Assembly: GCA_964510575.1 (NCBI GenBank)
Contig: CAZECN010000011.1
Span: forward strand, 1 to 64,000
Direction: 5' to 3'
Length of the DNA stretch: 64,000 nucleotides
Source of the DNA: CALKYB01 sp964510575
GTDB lineage: Bacteria > Bdellovibrionota_C > UBA2361 > SZUA-149 > CALKYB01
Of the stretch, positions 25,658 through 35,155 are shown piece by piece. Each line of letters opens with the position of its first letter. Position 1 is the stretch's first letter. The notes under the pieces were generated by a model that was given only the letters and a program-made list of their open reading frames with translations, did no database searches and was not told the DNA's origin. The position numbers and the translations under genes were made by a program.

Positions 25658-26678
25658 AGCGGCTGCTTGGGTTTTCTTGTTCAGTTAGAATTACGCTGAA
25701 TCTATGCTTTGCCAAGCTAGATGCAAGACTAGCCTGTGCCTTTGCTCGAAAAGTATCTTTTGCCACTTGCGGCATTCCGATAATTGGAAATTCTCGCAGG
25801 ACTACCTCAGCTTGATCGGAGCTGGTCCAATTAACAGCTACAAGTTTCTCAGAAAGTATTGGGTGAGATTTTAGGTAATTCGCTAGAGCTTGAGCAGATT
25901 CCGAATGGGGGGCTGAAGCCGAGGAGGTAACTAGTTCAGTTTCTTTTTTGTTTGAAGAGCTAGCTGATTCGGCCTGCAGTTCTTCCGCTCGCAGGGCTAT
26001 TGTACTGATGAAAGTTTTAACTGCATCTTTTTGGCGATCTGTGCCAGCCAAATTGAAAGCCACACCAGCATCTGCCTTAGCTTGCTCGGTTTCACCATTC
26101 AGTCTTCGAGCCATGGCTAGGCCAAAGCGTGATTCAAAGTAGTCCTGATGTCTAAAAGTTAGTTCCTCGAGGATAGCAATTGATGTCTTATAATCCCCGG
26201 CTTGCATGTAGGCTAAAGCCAAATCATTTCTAGCCCTTTTGTCTTTGGGCTTGATGGTTAAGTAGCGGTCGAAATAGCTAATTGAGTTTTCAACTGCGCC
26301 TGTCTCAAACGAGACTCTAGCTAGGGCAAGCAGGGCAGCTGGATGTTTTGGATCTCGTTCAAGGACTTTAGAAAACTCAGATATTGATGCGATAATCGCA
26401 GAAATATCCGAGCCGTTGGTTCCAGTTCTTAGTAGGCTCTCTGCGTAGTTGAAGCGAAGCTCTAGGTTGTCGGGGTCATTATCAACAGACTCTTTTTGTC
26501 TTAATAAAGAACCAGTTGGTACAAATGAAGTTTCATTTATTGAAGGTTTTGTGGATTGGTTCTCAGCAACTCGTTTTGACTCTTCGCTGACGCCAGTCTC
26601 GGAGCTAATCACAGAGGCCATGCCCCAAAGGGTGGCAGAGGCTACAATAACAATCACTGCAGTGGGGAACAACTTCAC
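25635..26678 (-). CDS. TPR-repeat protein with N-terminal membrane anchor
   Basis: An N-terminal hydrophobic segment (AVIVIVASATLWGMASVI) anchors or exports the protein. Residues about 60-215 form TPR units: NLELRFNYAESLLRTG, HPAALLALARVSFETG, KRARNDLALAYMQAGDY, YFESRFGLAMARRLNGE. The C-terminal 120 residues include a Ser/Ala-rich linker and a small domain (VVLREFPIIGMPQVAKDTF). Probably a periplasmic scaffold; function unknown. It is convergent with and overlaps lgt, and sits 20 bases after the secreted protein at 26699-27535 on the same strand. Confidence 0.72.
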   Translation of the reverse strand: MKLFPTAVIVIVASATLWGMASVISSETGVSEESKRVAENQSTKPSINETSFVPTGSLLRQKESVDNDPDNLELRFNYAESLLRTGTNGSDISAIIASISEFSKVLERDPKHPAALLALARVSFETGAVENSISYFDRYLTIKPKDKRARNDLALAYMQAGDYKTSIAILEELTFRHQDYFESRFGLAMARRLNGETEQAKADAGVAFNLAGTDRQKDAVKTFISTIALRAEELQAESASSSNKKETELVTSSASAPHSESAQALANYLKSHPILSEKLVAVNWTSSDQAEVVLREFPIIGMPQVAKDTFRAKAQASLASSLAKHRFSVILTEQENPSSRFNLLPSE

Positions 26679-26698
26679 GATACCACCTAGGTAGGTTT

Positions 26699-27535
26699 CT
26701 AAGGACTACAACTAACGGTCAGCATTGCAGGTGTGCCATCTACAGTAGTCTCACCTTCAGCTTGCAGCTGAGAGAGGGTATTTCCAGATGGAGTTGCCGA
26801 CCCTGTAACTTCGACAGCGATTTCCCCCGGGCTTAGTGTCACCTGCCCACTGACAGAAGAATCCGATTCAGCAACTTCGAATGCTGCACCGAAGCTAATA
26901 TTTCCCTGATTGATGCAAATCGAGTCAATCTCGCAGTCGGTTGTGCTAGCCTCTGAAGAAGTGCTGACGTTGTAATTGCTAGTGCCTGATTTTGAAGAAG
27001 CAACTGCAGAGTCTGTAGTTGATACAGTCAGGGAAGGTGTTCCAGTGATAGTTTCCGTTGCTTCAACTGCTTCAGTTACAATCGAAACGCTACAGTTTGA
27101 AATTGCGTTGCTCGTAGTCCCAACACTAACTAAAGGACTGGTCGTGCTGTTACCGGCGAAATCAACAGCTCTGAGTTTTATTCCTACAGGAAGAGCCGAA
27201 GCGAAACTTGTTGTTTCTAGCACAGTCTCGTCAATCCTTGCTGCAGCGGGAAAGCCTAGGAAAGATCTCATCAAAACTGGTTTTAAGTCTTGTTGTCTAA
27301 ACACCCAGAGTTCTGTTCTGATTTCTTCCTGCGGGGTGAAGTTGTCAAAGCAACTCCATTTAACATCAAACGCACTGGTTGCAGAGTTGGGATAGTCTAA
27401 CTGGCATTTAGGCGGAATTTGGTCACCATCACCCTTGATTGTTTCGTCCTCACCTCCATGTTCGACAACATCAGCAAAAACAAGATTTGGAACTAATAGA
27501 AAAAAAGCTAGGGTAGCTGAGTAAAATTTGGTCAT
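26699..27535 (-). CDS. Secreted hypothetical protein (about 278 aa)
   Basis: Not recognised as a named family. The signal peptide is MTKFYSATLAFFLLVPNLVFA. The start is that ATG because GGAGAA precedes it; a longer TTG reading has no binding site. The mature protein is Thr/Ser/Val-rich and beta in pattern, with IKLRAVDFAGNSTTSPLVSV, which looks like a fibronectin/Ig-like extracellular strand, and six or so Cys residues including CQLDYPNSATS, CSVSIV, CEIDSIC and a C-terminal CSP that could form disulphides. It is likely exported or surface-located. It lies upstream of the TPR protein at 25635 and may be co-transcribed with it. Confidence 0.65.
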   Translation of the reverse strand: MTKFYSATLAFFLLVPNLVFADVVEHGGEDETIKGDGDQIPPKCQLDYPNSATSAFDVKWSCFDNFTPQEEIRTELWVFRQQDLKPVLMRSFLGFPAAARIDETVLETTSFASALPVGIKLRAVDFAGNSTTSPLVSVGTTSNAISNCSVSIVTEAVEATETITGTPSLTVSTTDSAVASSKSGTSNYNVSTSSEASTTDCEIDSICINQGNISFGAAFEVAESDSSVSGQVTLSPGEIAVEVTGSATPSGNTLSQLQAEGETTVDGTPAMLTVSCSP

Positions 27536-27653
27536 TTGAAAAAAATTCTCCAAGAACTTTGAAGTGCCTTTAAGTTGGTTGACTTCTTAAACATATTAGA
27601 AAAAACCCTCAGTTACAATGAGATTGTCAATCAAACCCATCAAACCAGAGAGT

Positions 27654-28376
27654 CTAACTCTCGGGTCTGCTGGGCACGAAAAAGTTAGGTACGTTGAACT
27701 GGTCAACTGCGACTGAGCCCATCAGATACTCGATATTATCACTAAATCCATCTCCATCGGTATCTCTATCGTTTGGATCGTAGCCAAAGAAAGCTTCTCG
27801 ATCATTCGAGATTCCGTCCCCGTCGCTATCAAGTGGAATTGGGACTGTAGTAGGGTCAATTCCATCACTAGCCGGAGGTTGGTTTCGGATAGGAACACTA
27901 GAGGCATTAAAAGGGTCGGTATTAGCCACAAGCTCTAAGCTGTCACTGAAACCATCATCGTCGATATCGGCATTATTATCATCGAGATTATTGTTGTTTT
28001 CAAAATTACTGCCAAGACCATCACCATCAGAGTCAATTAAATCTACTTCGTTCTCAGAGTCTAAAAGGTTTCTAGCTCGAGCCTCAGAGGCAGGAACGAC
28101 CAAAGAGTTAAGAGGGTCGCCTGATTGGGAGATAAACTCCATTCCATCATCGAAGCCGTCACGGTCTGTGTCTCTAACCATAGGCTCGCTGCCAACCCGA
28201 TTCTCTTCTTCTACATCATCTGAGAGACCATCTGAATCAAAGTCCTCTGGGGAACTAGTTGAAGAGCTTGTATCAGAATTGGAGTCATCTGGTGCTTGCC
28301 CGATTACAACGTCCTCATCGCATCCTGTTGATAAAAAAAGGATGCTTAGAATCAATAATTTGGACAAACGGACCAT
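27654..28376 (-). CDS. Lipoprotein with thrombospondin type 3-like calcium-binding repeats
   Basis: The lipobox LFLSTGC ends the signal peptide, so Cys19 is lipidated. The mature protein is a chain of Asp-rich calcium loops: DFDSDGLSDDVEEEN, RDTDRDGFDDGMEF, DSDGDGLGSNFENN, DIDDDGFSDSLEL, DSDGDGISNDREAF, DTDGDGFSDNIEYL. Each has the DxDxDG core of TSP3/EF-hand-like loops. Such proteins are surface adhesins or structural proteins that rigidify with Ca2+. No other domain is attached, so partner and function are unknown. Confidence 0.82.
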   Translation of the reverse strand: MVRLSKLLILSILFLSTGCDEDVVIGQAPDDSNSDTSSSTSSPEDFDSDGLSDDVEEENRVGSEPMVRDTDRDGFDDGMEFISQSGDPLNSLVVPASEARARNLLDSENEVDLIDSDGDGLGSNFENNNNLDDNNADIDDDGFSDSLELVANTDPFNASSVPIRNQPPASDGIDPTTVPIPLDSDGDGISNDREAFFGYDPNDRDTDGDGFSDNIEYLMGSVAVDQFNVPNFFVPSRPES

Positions 28377-28554
28377 GGGCCGAATCCTCTAAAGAGTAGT
28401 TAGTAGACAATCTGAGAAAAAGTATTGCAAAAATAACCTTTGCAGGCCAGCACCAGTCGAGTCAAACTGCTTTTGATTTCGTCAGCAATAAAGAATGTCA
28501 GTTATTTAATTTACTGAATGGCCAGATGGCTTTTCCACAACAGGCTCATATTTA

Positions 28555-30342
28555 ATGGACTATAGTATTTTAACCGGACTTTCTGCCATTTTAGGTCTCG
28601 GTATTGCTGCACAGTGGATTGCCTGGCGCTTTCATCTTCCAGCAATTTTGTTGTTGATGATTTTTGGAATAGTTGCTGGTCCTATTACAGGCTACCTAAG
28701 ACCTGACGAAATGTTGGGTGGAGCCTTGATGCCGCTTGTTTCTATCTCTATCGGCATAATACTTTTCGAAGGAGGGTTAGATCTTAAAAGGGAAGAGCTT
28801 AAGAAAGTAGGCGGGATAGTTAGAAACCTGGTTACAATTGGTTTGCTGGTAACCTGGGTCCTTGCCACTGGAGCTGCCATCCTAGTTTTTGATTTAGACT
28901 TAAAGTTTGCTGCCCTGCTTGGAGGAATCTTAACGGTAACTGGTCCGACAGTTATCATACCTCTACTTAGACATATTAGATTAAGCGGAAGTAGTCCGGT
29001 AGGAACTGCTTTGAAGTGGGAGGGGATAGTAATAGATCCTATCGGAGCTGTTTTTGCGGTTCTTGTGCTGAATGCTGTTCTCGCTGGGGGCTTGGATGAA
29101 GTAGCTATTCAGACTTTTACTAGTATTATTTATACGATACTAGTTGGTGGATCCTTTGGAATAGTCGCAGCCGCCATTTTAATAGTTCTATTTCGTCACC
29201 ACATGGTGCCGGATTTCCTAAAAAATCCAGTGGCTTTGGCCTTGGTTGTTGTTTCGTTTGTTTCTTCTAACGTGATTCAGCATGAATCTGGCCTTCTTAC
29301 TACCACTTTGATGGGGGTAATTTTGGCCAATCAAAAGTACGTTCGAATCAAGGAATTAGCCGAATTTAAAGAAACACTGAGAGTTCTTCTAATTTCAGCC
29401 TTATTTATTGTTCTTTCGGCCCGAATTGATCTTGAGTCACTCTCTAGCTTAGGAGTAAAGGGAGCAATTTTCACTGCAATCTTGATACTTGTAGTAAGGC
29501 CTGCCTCAGTTTTTATCTCAACCATTGGTAGTAATTTATCTTTGAAGGAGAAGTTGTTTCTTTCATCTATGGCTCCTCGAGGAATAGTGGCTGCTGCCGT
29601 GGCCTCTATCTTTGCAGTTGAGCTTGCCCATAATGGTCAAGAAGGAGCAGGTATAATAGCTGATATTTGTTTCATAGTGATAATAGGAACTGTTCTCATC
29701 TATGGAATTTTTACTCCAATTGTCGCCCGTATCTTAGGTTTGAGTAGCCCCAACCCTCAAGGCGTTTTGTTTATCGGTGCGCATAGTTGGGCAAGAGATG
29801 TAGCCGTCGCCTTACAGAATGCTGGCTCTAAAGTGATGATGATTGACACTAACTCCTTCAATATAAAGAAAGCCCGAGAGTTGGGAATTGAATCTAAGAA
29901 TAATAATGTGGTCTTTGACCCTGCCATTGAAGAGTTGGTTTTAGATGGATTAGGTAAGTTAGTCGCAATGACATCGAATGATGAGGTGAATACCTTATCT
30001 TCTTTCCATTTTATCGAGCACTTTGGGGAAGCTGGAGTATTTCAGCTTCCTCCTCAAGCTGCATCAGGGGAAACTGCTGATGAGCAGAACTTACCGAGCC
30101 GAATTCTATTTGGAAATGAATGGAGTTATAAAGTAATAGATAAGCTTTACGAAAAAGGTGCTAAAGTAGAGACTTTCGATGTTGAAAGTGAGACTGACTT
30201 TGAAGGATTTGTTTCAGGGATTGGTAAAGAAACAGTGGTTCCTTTTTTTCACCTCAAAGAATCTGGAGACTTGGAAGTGTTTGGTACCCTAAGTCAGCCG
30301 AAGACTATTCCTTCAGGAAAATTTATTTGTCTTACTGCCTAG
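28555..30342 (+). CDS. CPA1-type cation:proton antiporter with RCK (TrkA-N) domain
   Basis: About 12 membrane helices over residues 1-400 with the antiporter features FEGGLDLKREEL and TGPTVIIPLLRH, and SMAPRGIVAAAVASIF. The C-terminal 195 residues form an RCK/TrkA-N domain (GVLFIGAHSWARDVAVALQN, then VMMIDTNSFNIKKARELG), which binds NAD(H) or another ligand and gates transport. It exports Na+ or K+ in exchange for H+ across the inner membrane. It has its own promoter region (28400-28550) divergent from the lipoprotein gene. Ion choice is uncertain. Confidence 0.9.
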   Translation: MDYSILTGLSAILGLGIAAQWIAWRFHLPAILLLMIFGIVAGPITGYLRPDEMLGGALMPLVSISIGIILFEGGLDLKREELKKVGGIVRNLVTIGLLVTWVLATGAAILVFDLDLKFAALLGGILTVTGPTVIIPLLRHIRLSGSSPVGTALKWEGIVIDPIGAVFAVLVLNAVLAGGLDEVAIQTFTSIIYTILVGGSFGIVAAAILIVLFRHHMVPDFLKNPVALALVVVSFVSSNVIQHESGLLTTTLMGVILANQKYVRIKELAEFKETLRVLLISALFIVLSARIDLESLSSLGVKGAIFTAILILVVRPASVFISTIGSNLSLKEKLFLSSMAPRGIVAAAVASIFAVELAHNGQEGAGIIADICFIVIIGTVLIYGIFTPIVARILGLSSPNPQGVLFIGAHSWARDVAVALQNAGSKVMMIDTNSFNIKKARELGIESKNNNVVFDPAIEELVLDGLGKLVAMTSNDEVNTLSSFHFIEHFGEAGVFQLPPQAASGETADEQNLPSRILFGNEWSYKVIDKLYEKGAKVETFDVESETDFEGFVSGIGKETVVPFFHLKESGDLEVFGTLSQPKTIPSGKFICLTA

Positions 30343-30361
30343 CGTTTTTACTGCTGCTTAC

Positions 30362-31360
30362 TTAGTCCTTGAAAATCATATCAATTAAGACCTGGAGCTT
30401 TTCTGAACCGGAGTTTCTGAAATGACTCATTCTTACATGATTTGAGGGATTTTTTCTGTCTAGTGTAATGCCCCAAAGCGGTTCTAAAGAATTGGGAAGC
30501 ATGGCGTAGCGGATATCACCTAAGGTCTCGGGAACACTTGGGTGCCAAGCTAGATAGTTGTCAGAAAAAAAGGCAAATCGCTTTATGTCTTTTTTTAAGG
30601 TCGAGTTTGAGCCTAGGTCAGGAAAATCCGTTTCTGGGTTTACTTTGCTAATGACTCCGCCTTCAAAAACTTTAGAGGTTTTACTTGGCATAACTCGAAT
30701 AGCATCAATCCAGAATTCAGTTTCGGTTTCTAGGGTTGAGCGCCAAAGAAATAGATTACCAAGGGATGGTTTGGTGCTGTAACGAAGAACTTCTAGTTCT
30801 CTCTCTGAGGCTAAATTTTTAGAAACAGCTAACGCTTGGTCTCTCTGATAGGCGCCAAAGCAAAGATAAGCTAAACCAAACAGCAGAGCAGTTTTTGCAA
30901 GAATTGATTTTCTAAGAATATAGCAACTTAGCACCAGAGCTAAGATAGTAAGTGTGAAGACCGGGTCTACTATAGATATAAGGTGCCAGGCTGAGCGATA
31001 TTCACTGAAAGGCCAGAGCAGGTGAGTGCCGTAAGAAGTGCAGGCATCAAGAGGAGCAGCTGTTAGGTAACCTAGAGCTGCAAATTTAAATCTTTGACCA
31101 AAAGAAAGTGCGCGTCTCCAATAGATTAAGGAAAGAATTGTTCCGAGTATAGCGCCAATGGGAACAAAAGCGAGTGAGTGGCTAAAGTGCCGATGATACT
31201 CAAGCACCAAGATAGGATCAGTTGAGGAGCGAATTAAAACATCTAAGTCTGCAAGAAGGGCGGATATGAAGCCGATTAATATTGCAGGCCTAGTGTTTTT
31301 TTTGGAGGAAAGGCTTGCGGATAGGGTTGCCCCGACCACGCCCTGGCTGATTGGATCCAT
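30362..31360 (-). CDS. Membrane-bound metal-dependent hydrolase, YdjM/DUF457 family
   Basis: MDPISQGVVGATLSASLS and the downstream ALLADLDVLIRSS, HRHFSHSL and PLDACTSYGTHLLWPFS match the LexA-induced/DUF457 membrane hydrolase family, with conserved Asp and His for metal. Four to five membrane helices cover the first 180 residues; the last 150 form a soluble domain. The catalysed reaction is not known for this family. It follows the small membrane protein at 31370 by 9 bases, so it is in the same operon as the Fe-S oxidoreductase. Confidence 0.78.
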   Translation of the reverse strand: MDPISQGVVGATLSASLSSKKNTRPAILIGFISALLADLDVLIRSSTDPILVLEYHRHFSHSLAFVPIGAILGTILSLIYWRRALSFGQRFKFAALGYLTAAPLDACTSYGTHLLWPFSEYRSAWHLISIVDPVFTLTILALVLSCYILRKSILAKTALLFGLAYLCFGAYQRDQALAVSKNLASERELEVLRYSTKPSLGNLFLWRSTLETETEFWIDAIRVMPSKTSKVFEGGVISKVNPETDFPDLGSNSTLKKDIKRFAFFSDNYLAWHPSVPETLGDIRYAMLPNSLEPLWGITLDRKNPSNHVRMSHFRNSGSEKLQVLIDMIFKD

Positions 31361-31369
31361 CTCGAGTTG

Positions 31370-31612
31370 CTAACGAGAAATTTTTCTTAAGGTAAGACTC
31401 ACACCGATTATTGAAAATCCAAGCATCATCACAGCACTTGAAATCAAATAAACTAGTAGCTCTGGCTTAGCGATCATCAACAGAGCAAAAAGAACTAAGC
31501 AAACCCCGACAAAAAATAGCCCTTTCCAACCAGCCTTATTTAGACCGACGACTCTTGGTCCACTGCCACCTTTAGAAAAATAGCTAAAACCGCCCTGATT
31601 AAATTCATCCAT
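31370..31612 (-). CDS. Small two-helix membrane protein (80 aa)
   Basis: An unnamed small protein: a polar Gly-rich N-terminus (MDEFNQGGFSYFSKGGSG), then two hydrophobic helices (GLFFVGVCLVLFALLMIA and LLVYLISSAVMMLGFSIIGV) and a basic tail. AGGA lies nine bases before the ATG. It sits 23 bases after the large Fe-S oxidoreductase and 9 before the DUF457 hydrolase. By position it may be an accessory subunit of the oxidoreductase; that is inference only. Confidence 0.65.
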   Translation of the reverse strand: MDEFNQGGFSYFSKGGSGPRVVGLNKAGWKGLFFVGVCLVLFALLMIAKPELLVYLISSAVMMLGFSIIGVSLTLRKISR

Positions 31613-31635
31613 GATATGCTAATCCTAATGTCTTT

Positions 31636-33828
31636 CTACTGAATGCCGGAGGCAACAAGCTCTGCAATATCCTTAACTGCTAGCTTGTCTTCACTTTCAG
31701 TAAGCTTGGCGCCATCTTCCATCATTTGTAAACAAAAGGGACATCCTGTTGCTACTGTAGAAGCACCAGTTTCTAGCGCTTGTTCCGTCCTTTGAACATT
31801 CACTCGCTCACCAACCTTCATATCCATCCAGAAGTGACCTCCACCGGCACCACAACATTTACCACGTTCTTTATTATCTTTCATCTCGACTAGATTTTTA
31901 GCTCCAATTTGAACCAGAACATCTCTAGGTTCTTGGTAGCTGTCGTTATACCTTCCTAGGTAGCAGGGATCGTGAAAGGTAACCTTTTCGTTAATATCGT
32001 TACTGACTTCAATCTTTTTATCCGAAATCAACTCCTTAATAAGCTCACTATGGTGAATGATTCTCGTGCCTGCTGGAGGGAATTCACCAATTTGAGGATA
32101 TTCGTTCTTTAGGGAGTTAAAACAGTGAGGGCAGTTAGCGACTACTGTTTCAAACTTGATTCCTGTTAAGTTTGGTATGTTCTGCTTTACTTGGTTTTGA
32201 AAAAGATTTTCGTCACCAAGTCTACGTGCTGGGTCTCCGGTGCAGCATTCTCGGTTTCCGAGTATTCCCCAACTAAGGCCTGAGCTGTTTAGGATCTTAA
32301 CCATTGAGCGAGCAATTTCTTGCTTTCTCTTATCATAGGCGGAAACGCAACCGACCCAATACAAGATATCAACCTCTGCTCCATCCTTGAGAATAGGAAC
32401 TTCCAACCCCTCGGTCCAGTCGGTCCTGCTTTCGGCAGGGCCAAAGGGGTTACCTCTGGTCTCAATAGCCCTCAAACTACCTTGGGCCTCCGAAGGAATC
32501 TTACCTTCGATCATCGCCATATTACGTCTTACGCCCATGATCATATCGAGATGATTTATTCCTACAGGGCAAATTTCCTCGCAAGCTCTACAGGAGGTGC
32601 AAGACCAAAAGACGTCTTCTTCCATTACTCCGCCAGCAAAGGGAGTGTCCCAAGACTCTCCAACTGAAAGCCTGGAATTTTGCACCAGCTCATTCGAGGC
32701 ACGTTTAGCGGACTGTGCGCTTGAGCTTGGCATGTAAAGCTTTTCAAGAAGGTAGTTGTCAACCTTGTCTAAGGGGTTGCTCGTGACCTCGCCTTGAGGA
32801 TCTTTACCAGAAGAGGCTAAGGATAGAAGATGGTCTCTGCTATCAAGTACCAACCATTTTGGTGATAGAACTTTACCAGAGTTATAGGCAGGGCAAAGTT
32901 CCTGGCATCGCCCACAGGATGTGCAGGCATCCAAGTCTAGTCTTTGCTTCCAGCTTAAGTCAGTGGCGTTGTTTATACCAAGGTTGAACTCTTCATCCCC
33001 GGATTCCATGGCTTCTTCCATGATTTTTTCGATATCGCCAATGTTCTCAAGTGCTCCTTTTGGAGCCAGCTTCTTGAAGAAGAGGTTCGCGCTAGCTGTG
33101 AAGATGTGCATGAACTTGGTGTAGGGAAGCAGTGCAATCCATACGAACACGGTGACAGCGTGTATCCACCATAGGCTGAAATGTAGTGGGGGAAGTGCTG
33201 CTTCCGGTAAAGGGCTAAGTATAATAGCAGTCAGAAGCCCTACCGGCGAGTAGGGAGCCCAAGGGTCGTTAGTAGCAGCAATTCGAAGTCCCTCTAACCC
33301 AAAGCCTTGAAAAACCATTAAGGCTAACAGCAACAGCATCATCCAGTCGCCAGCTGTGTTGTGAAGTCTGTCTGGTTTGTCGACGTATCTGACCCAGGCA
33401 GCATAAAGAACCCCAATTCCTAGACCAAGCCCAAATAGATCTGAAAGTATGGTTACAATTAGATAAAACTTACCTTGGTAAATATCTATTCCAAAGTCGT
33501 GATCAATTGCGACCATGGTAGTGGTAAAAGTCAGGACCATGAAGCCCCAAAAAATTAGATTGTGAAATATTTTGGGCTTCTTTTTTCTGTTCACACCTTT
33601 TTGGCGAAAGGCGCCGCTCCAGATTGCCTTAACTCGTGTGCCCCAATCACCTAGTAACTGGTTTGCTGGGCGGCCAGCTGAGTAGAGTCTAAATCTTCGG
33701 TAAAGCCCATAGCAAAAAATAACCATGCTAATGCCGAACAGGGTATACATAACCACCATGTTAAAAGGCGAGGTTATGTTCCAAAGTATTTCTCTGGAGG
33801 CAGTGGAAGGGTCTAGATTATTGGCCAT
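31636..33828 (-). CDS. HdrD-like Fe-S oxidoreductase with NarI-like membrane domain
   Basis: Residues 1-250 form a nitrate-reductase-gamma-like membrane domain with about six helices and conserved His residues (FHNLIFWGFMVLTF, LHFSLWWIHAVTVF) for b-type haem. Two 4Fe-4S motifs follow: CTSCGRCQELCP near 300 and CTSCRACEEICP near 405. Two CCG domains complete it (NRECCTGD with CPHCF, and GKCCGAGGG with CPFCLQM). 730 residues. It probably passes electrons between the quinone pool and a cytoplasmic partner such as an electron-transfer flavoprotein or acyl-CoA dehydrogenase. Etf genes are not in this window. The small membrane protein and DUF457 hydrolase follow it closely. Confidence 0.85.
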   Translation of the reverse strand: MANNLDPSTASREILWNITSPFNMVVMYTLFGISMVIFCYGLYRRFRLYSAGRPANQLLGDWGTRVKAIWSGAFRQKGVNRKKKPKIFHNLIFWGFMVLTFTTTMVAIDHDFGIDIYQGKFYLIVTILSDLFGLGLGIGVLYAAWVRYVDKPDRLHNTAGDWMMLLLLALMVFQGFGLEGLRIAATNDPWAPYSPVGLLTAIILSPLPEAALPPLHFSLWWIHAVTVFVWIALLPYTKFMHIFTASANLFFKKLAPKGALENIGDIEKIMEEAMESGDEEFNLGINNATDLSWKQRLDLDACTSCGRCQELCPAYNSGKVLSPKWLVLDSRDHLLSLASSGKDPQGEVTSNPLDKVDNYLLEKLYMPSSSAQSAKRASNELVQNSRLSVGESWDTPFAGGVMEEDVFWSCTSCRACEEICPVGINHLDMIMGVRRNMAMIEGKIPSEAQGSLRAIETRGNPFGPAESRTDWTEGLEVPILKDGAEVDILYWVGCVSAYDKRKQEIARSMVKILNSSGLSWGILGNRECCTGDPARRLGDENLFQNQVKQNIPNLTGIKFETVVANCPHCFNSLKNEYPQIGEFPPAGTRIIHHSELIKELISDKKIEVSNDINEKVTFHDPCYLGRYNDSYQEPRDVLVQIGAKNLVEMKDNKERGKCCGAGGGHFWMDMKVGERVNVQRTEQALETGASTVATGCPFCLQMMEDGAKLTESEDKLAVKDIAELVASGIQ

Positions 33829-33893
33829 GAAATTACCTGTTTTTTTGCTAAGGTTACCCGAGCAGGAGGCTTGAAGCGAGCAAAAACAAGCTG

Positions 33894-34529
33894 CTAGCTA
33901 TTTGCCATAGCTAACGGTGATTTCTGCTTTCCGTCGATAAAATTCTCAGGCTTGAGCCAACTCTCAAACTTTGGCTTTAACTGTGGCCAATCGGAATCAA
34001 TAATTGAATACCATGCAGTGTCACGGTTTCTTCCTTTGACTATCATATGTTGTCGAAAGACGCCTTCAAACTTAAAGCCGAGTCGAGAAGCCGCCTTCTT
34101 CGAGCGTAAATTGTTGATGTCACATTTCCACTCGAGCCTTCGATAGCCAAGATTTTCAAAGACGTAATTGATTAGCAGGAAAAGTGCCTCAGTGGCCTCA
34201 ACCGTTCTTTGAATCTCAGGGGAGAATTGGATCGAGCCAATTTCCACAACCTGGTTGTTGATATCTTCCCTCATTAGCGACATTAGTCCGATACTATTGG
34301 CGCCGTCCTTGGATAAACAAAGCACTTGGCGCTCACAGGTTGATAGCGACTCATCAAACCAGCTGTCAAAGTCCTTTTGATTCTTAAATGGCCCATAGCT
34401 CATGTAATCAAACTCTGAGTCGGGTGCATGGGTAACCCATGCCCTGATACCAGCTCTATGGCTTTCAGAAATTCTAAGCAGAGAGATGGTTCTTCCCTCT
34501 AAAAAAGGCTTATTTTCTATTTGATTCAT
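33894..34529 (-). CDS. GNAT acetyltransferase, RimJ/RimL type
   Basis: A GNAT protein like those acetylating protein N-termini or antibiotics: PDSEFDYMSYGPFKNQKDF near the N-terminus, EIGSIQFSPEIQRTVEATEA (CoA loop variant), and RRLEWKCDINNLRSKKAASR with LGFKFEGVFRQHMIVKGRNR. The acetyl-CoA loop is poorly conserved relative to the Q/RxxGxG/A consensus. Start is the ATG giving MNQIENKPFLEGR; the frame continues upstream into the palindrome array but those residues have no family match. Substrate unknown. Confidence 0.82.
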   Translation of the reverse strand: MNQIENKPFLEGRTISLLRISESHRAGIRAWVTHAPDSEFDYMSYGPFKNQKDFDSWFDESLSTCERQVLCLSKDGANSIGLMSLMREDINNQVVEIGSIQFSPEIQRTVEATEALFLLINYVFENLGYRRLEWKCDINNLRSKKAASRLGFKFEGVFRQHMIVKGRNRDTAWYSIIDSDWPQLKPKFESWLKPENFIDGKQKSPLAMANS

Positions 34530-34759
34530 ACCGATAGCCTTCAATATATCCCGTCTACTTGAAACGTTGGCTTTTTCTGTATCTGTCGTAAAGGGGTATA
34601 AGCAGTGCGAAGCACTGCCAGACAACAAATATACTGAAACCAGAAATATGACTACAAGAGCAAAGCTCTTGACAAGAAAAGTTATAATTCTAGCATTTTT
34701 GATGTGTTTTATGATTTTCTTACGAAGCTGCGCTTCTCAGAATGTTTTTAGACGAGGTA

Positions 34760-34815
34760 TATACTGCGCCTCATTGAAATTTCGGTTTTGCAAGATTAAG
34801 CATAGGCGCAGTATA
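34760..34815 (-). repeat. TATACT palindrome element 1
   Basis: TATACTGCGCCT and AGGCGCAGTATA, a perfect 12-bp inverted repeat over 56 bases. Read on the minus strand it carries the box CCGAAATTT found in elements 2 and 3, so it is the same element in inverted orientation. Confidence 0.8.
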
Positions 34816-35009
34816 AGCCGAGCGCAGGCGAGGCCAAAAAACCATATACTCAACCTCAAAATATGCTTTTCCAGACCTTTAGGTCTTGTCTAAATCAATT
34901 ATTAATCCGGAAAATCGAGGTATTTGGAGACTCTAGGGGCAAAATGCTGGCCGTGTTTTACAGATTCCCCGGCGCAGTATCTGTCCTCTGGCCATGCTAA
35001 CGCATGGCG

Positions 35010-35068
35010 GATATACTCAACCCGACACGATCAATAAAGGCCGAAATTTAAAGTAGCTTGAGTATATC
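35010..35068 (+). repeat. TATACT palindrome element 2
   Basis: GATATACTCAA and TTGAGTATATC, a perfect 11-bp inverted repeat over 59 bases, with internal box CCGAAATTTAAAG near the right arm. The inner arm bases differ from element 1 but remain complementary to each other. Confidence 0.8.
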
Positions 35069-35096
35069 TGTCTAATGGCTTTGCTTACGCAAAGCG

Positions 35097-35155
35097 TATA
35101 CTGAAACCTCATGGAAACACTTGCTAAACACGAAATTTAAACTGGTTTCAGTATA
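35097..35155 (+). repeat. TATACT palindrome element 3
   Basis: TATACTGAAACC and GGTTTCAGTATA, a perfect 12-bp inverted repeat over 59 bases, with internal box ACGAAATTTAAAC near the right arm. Third arm sequence, again self-complementary. Confidence 0.8.

Noticed and set aside
34648..34893. Frame with a lipobox-like LRSC running through the palindrome array
   Set aside because: It reads through element 1 and hairpins; coding use is unlikely, though a very short lipoprotein cannot be excluded.
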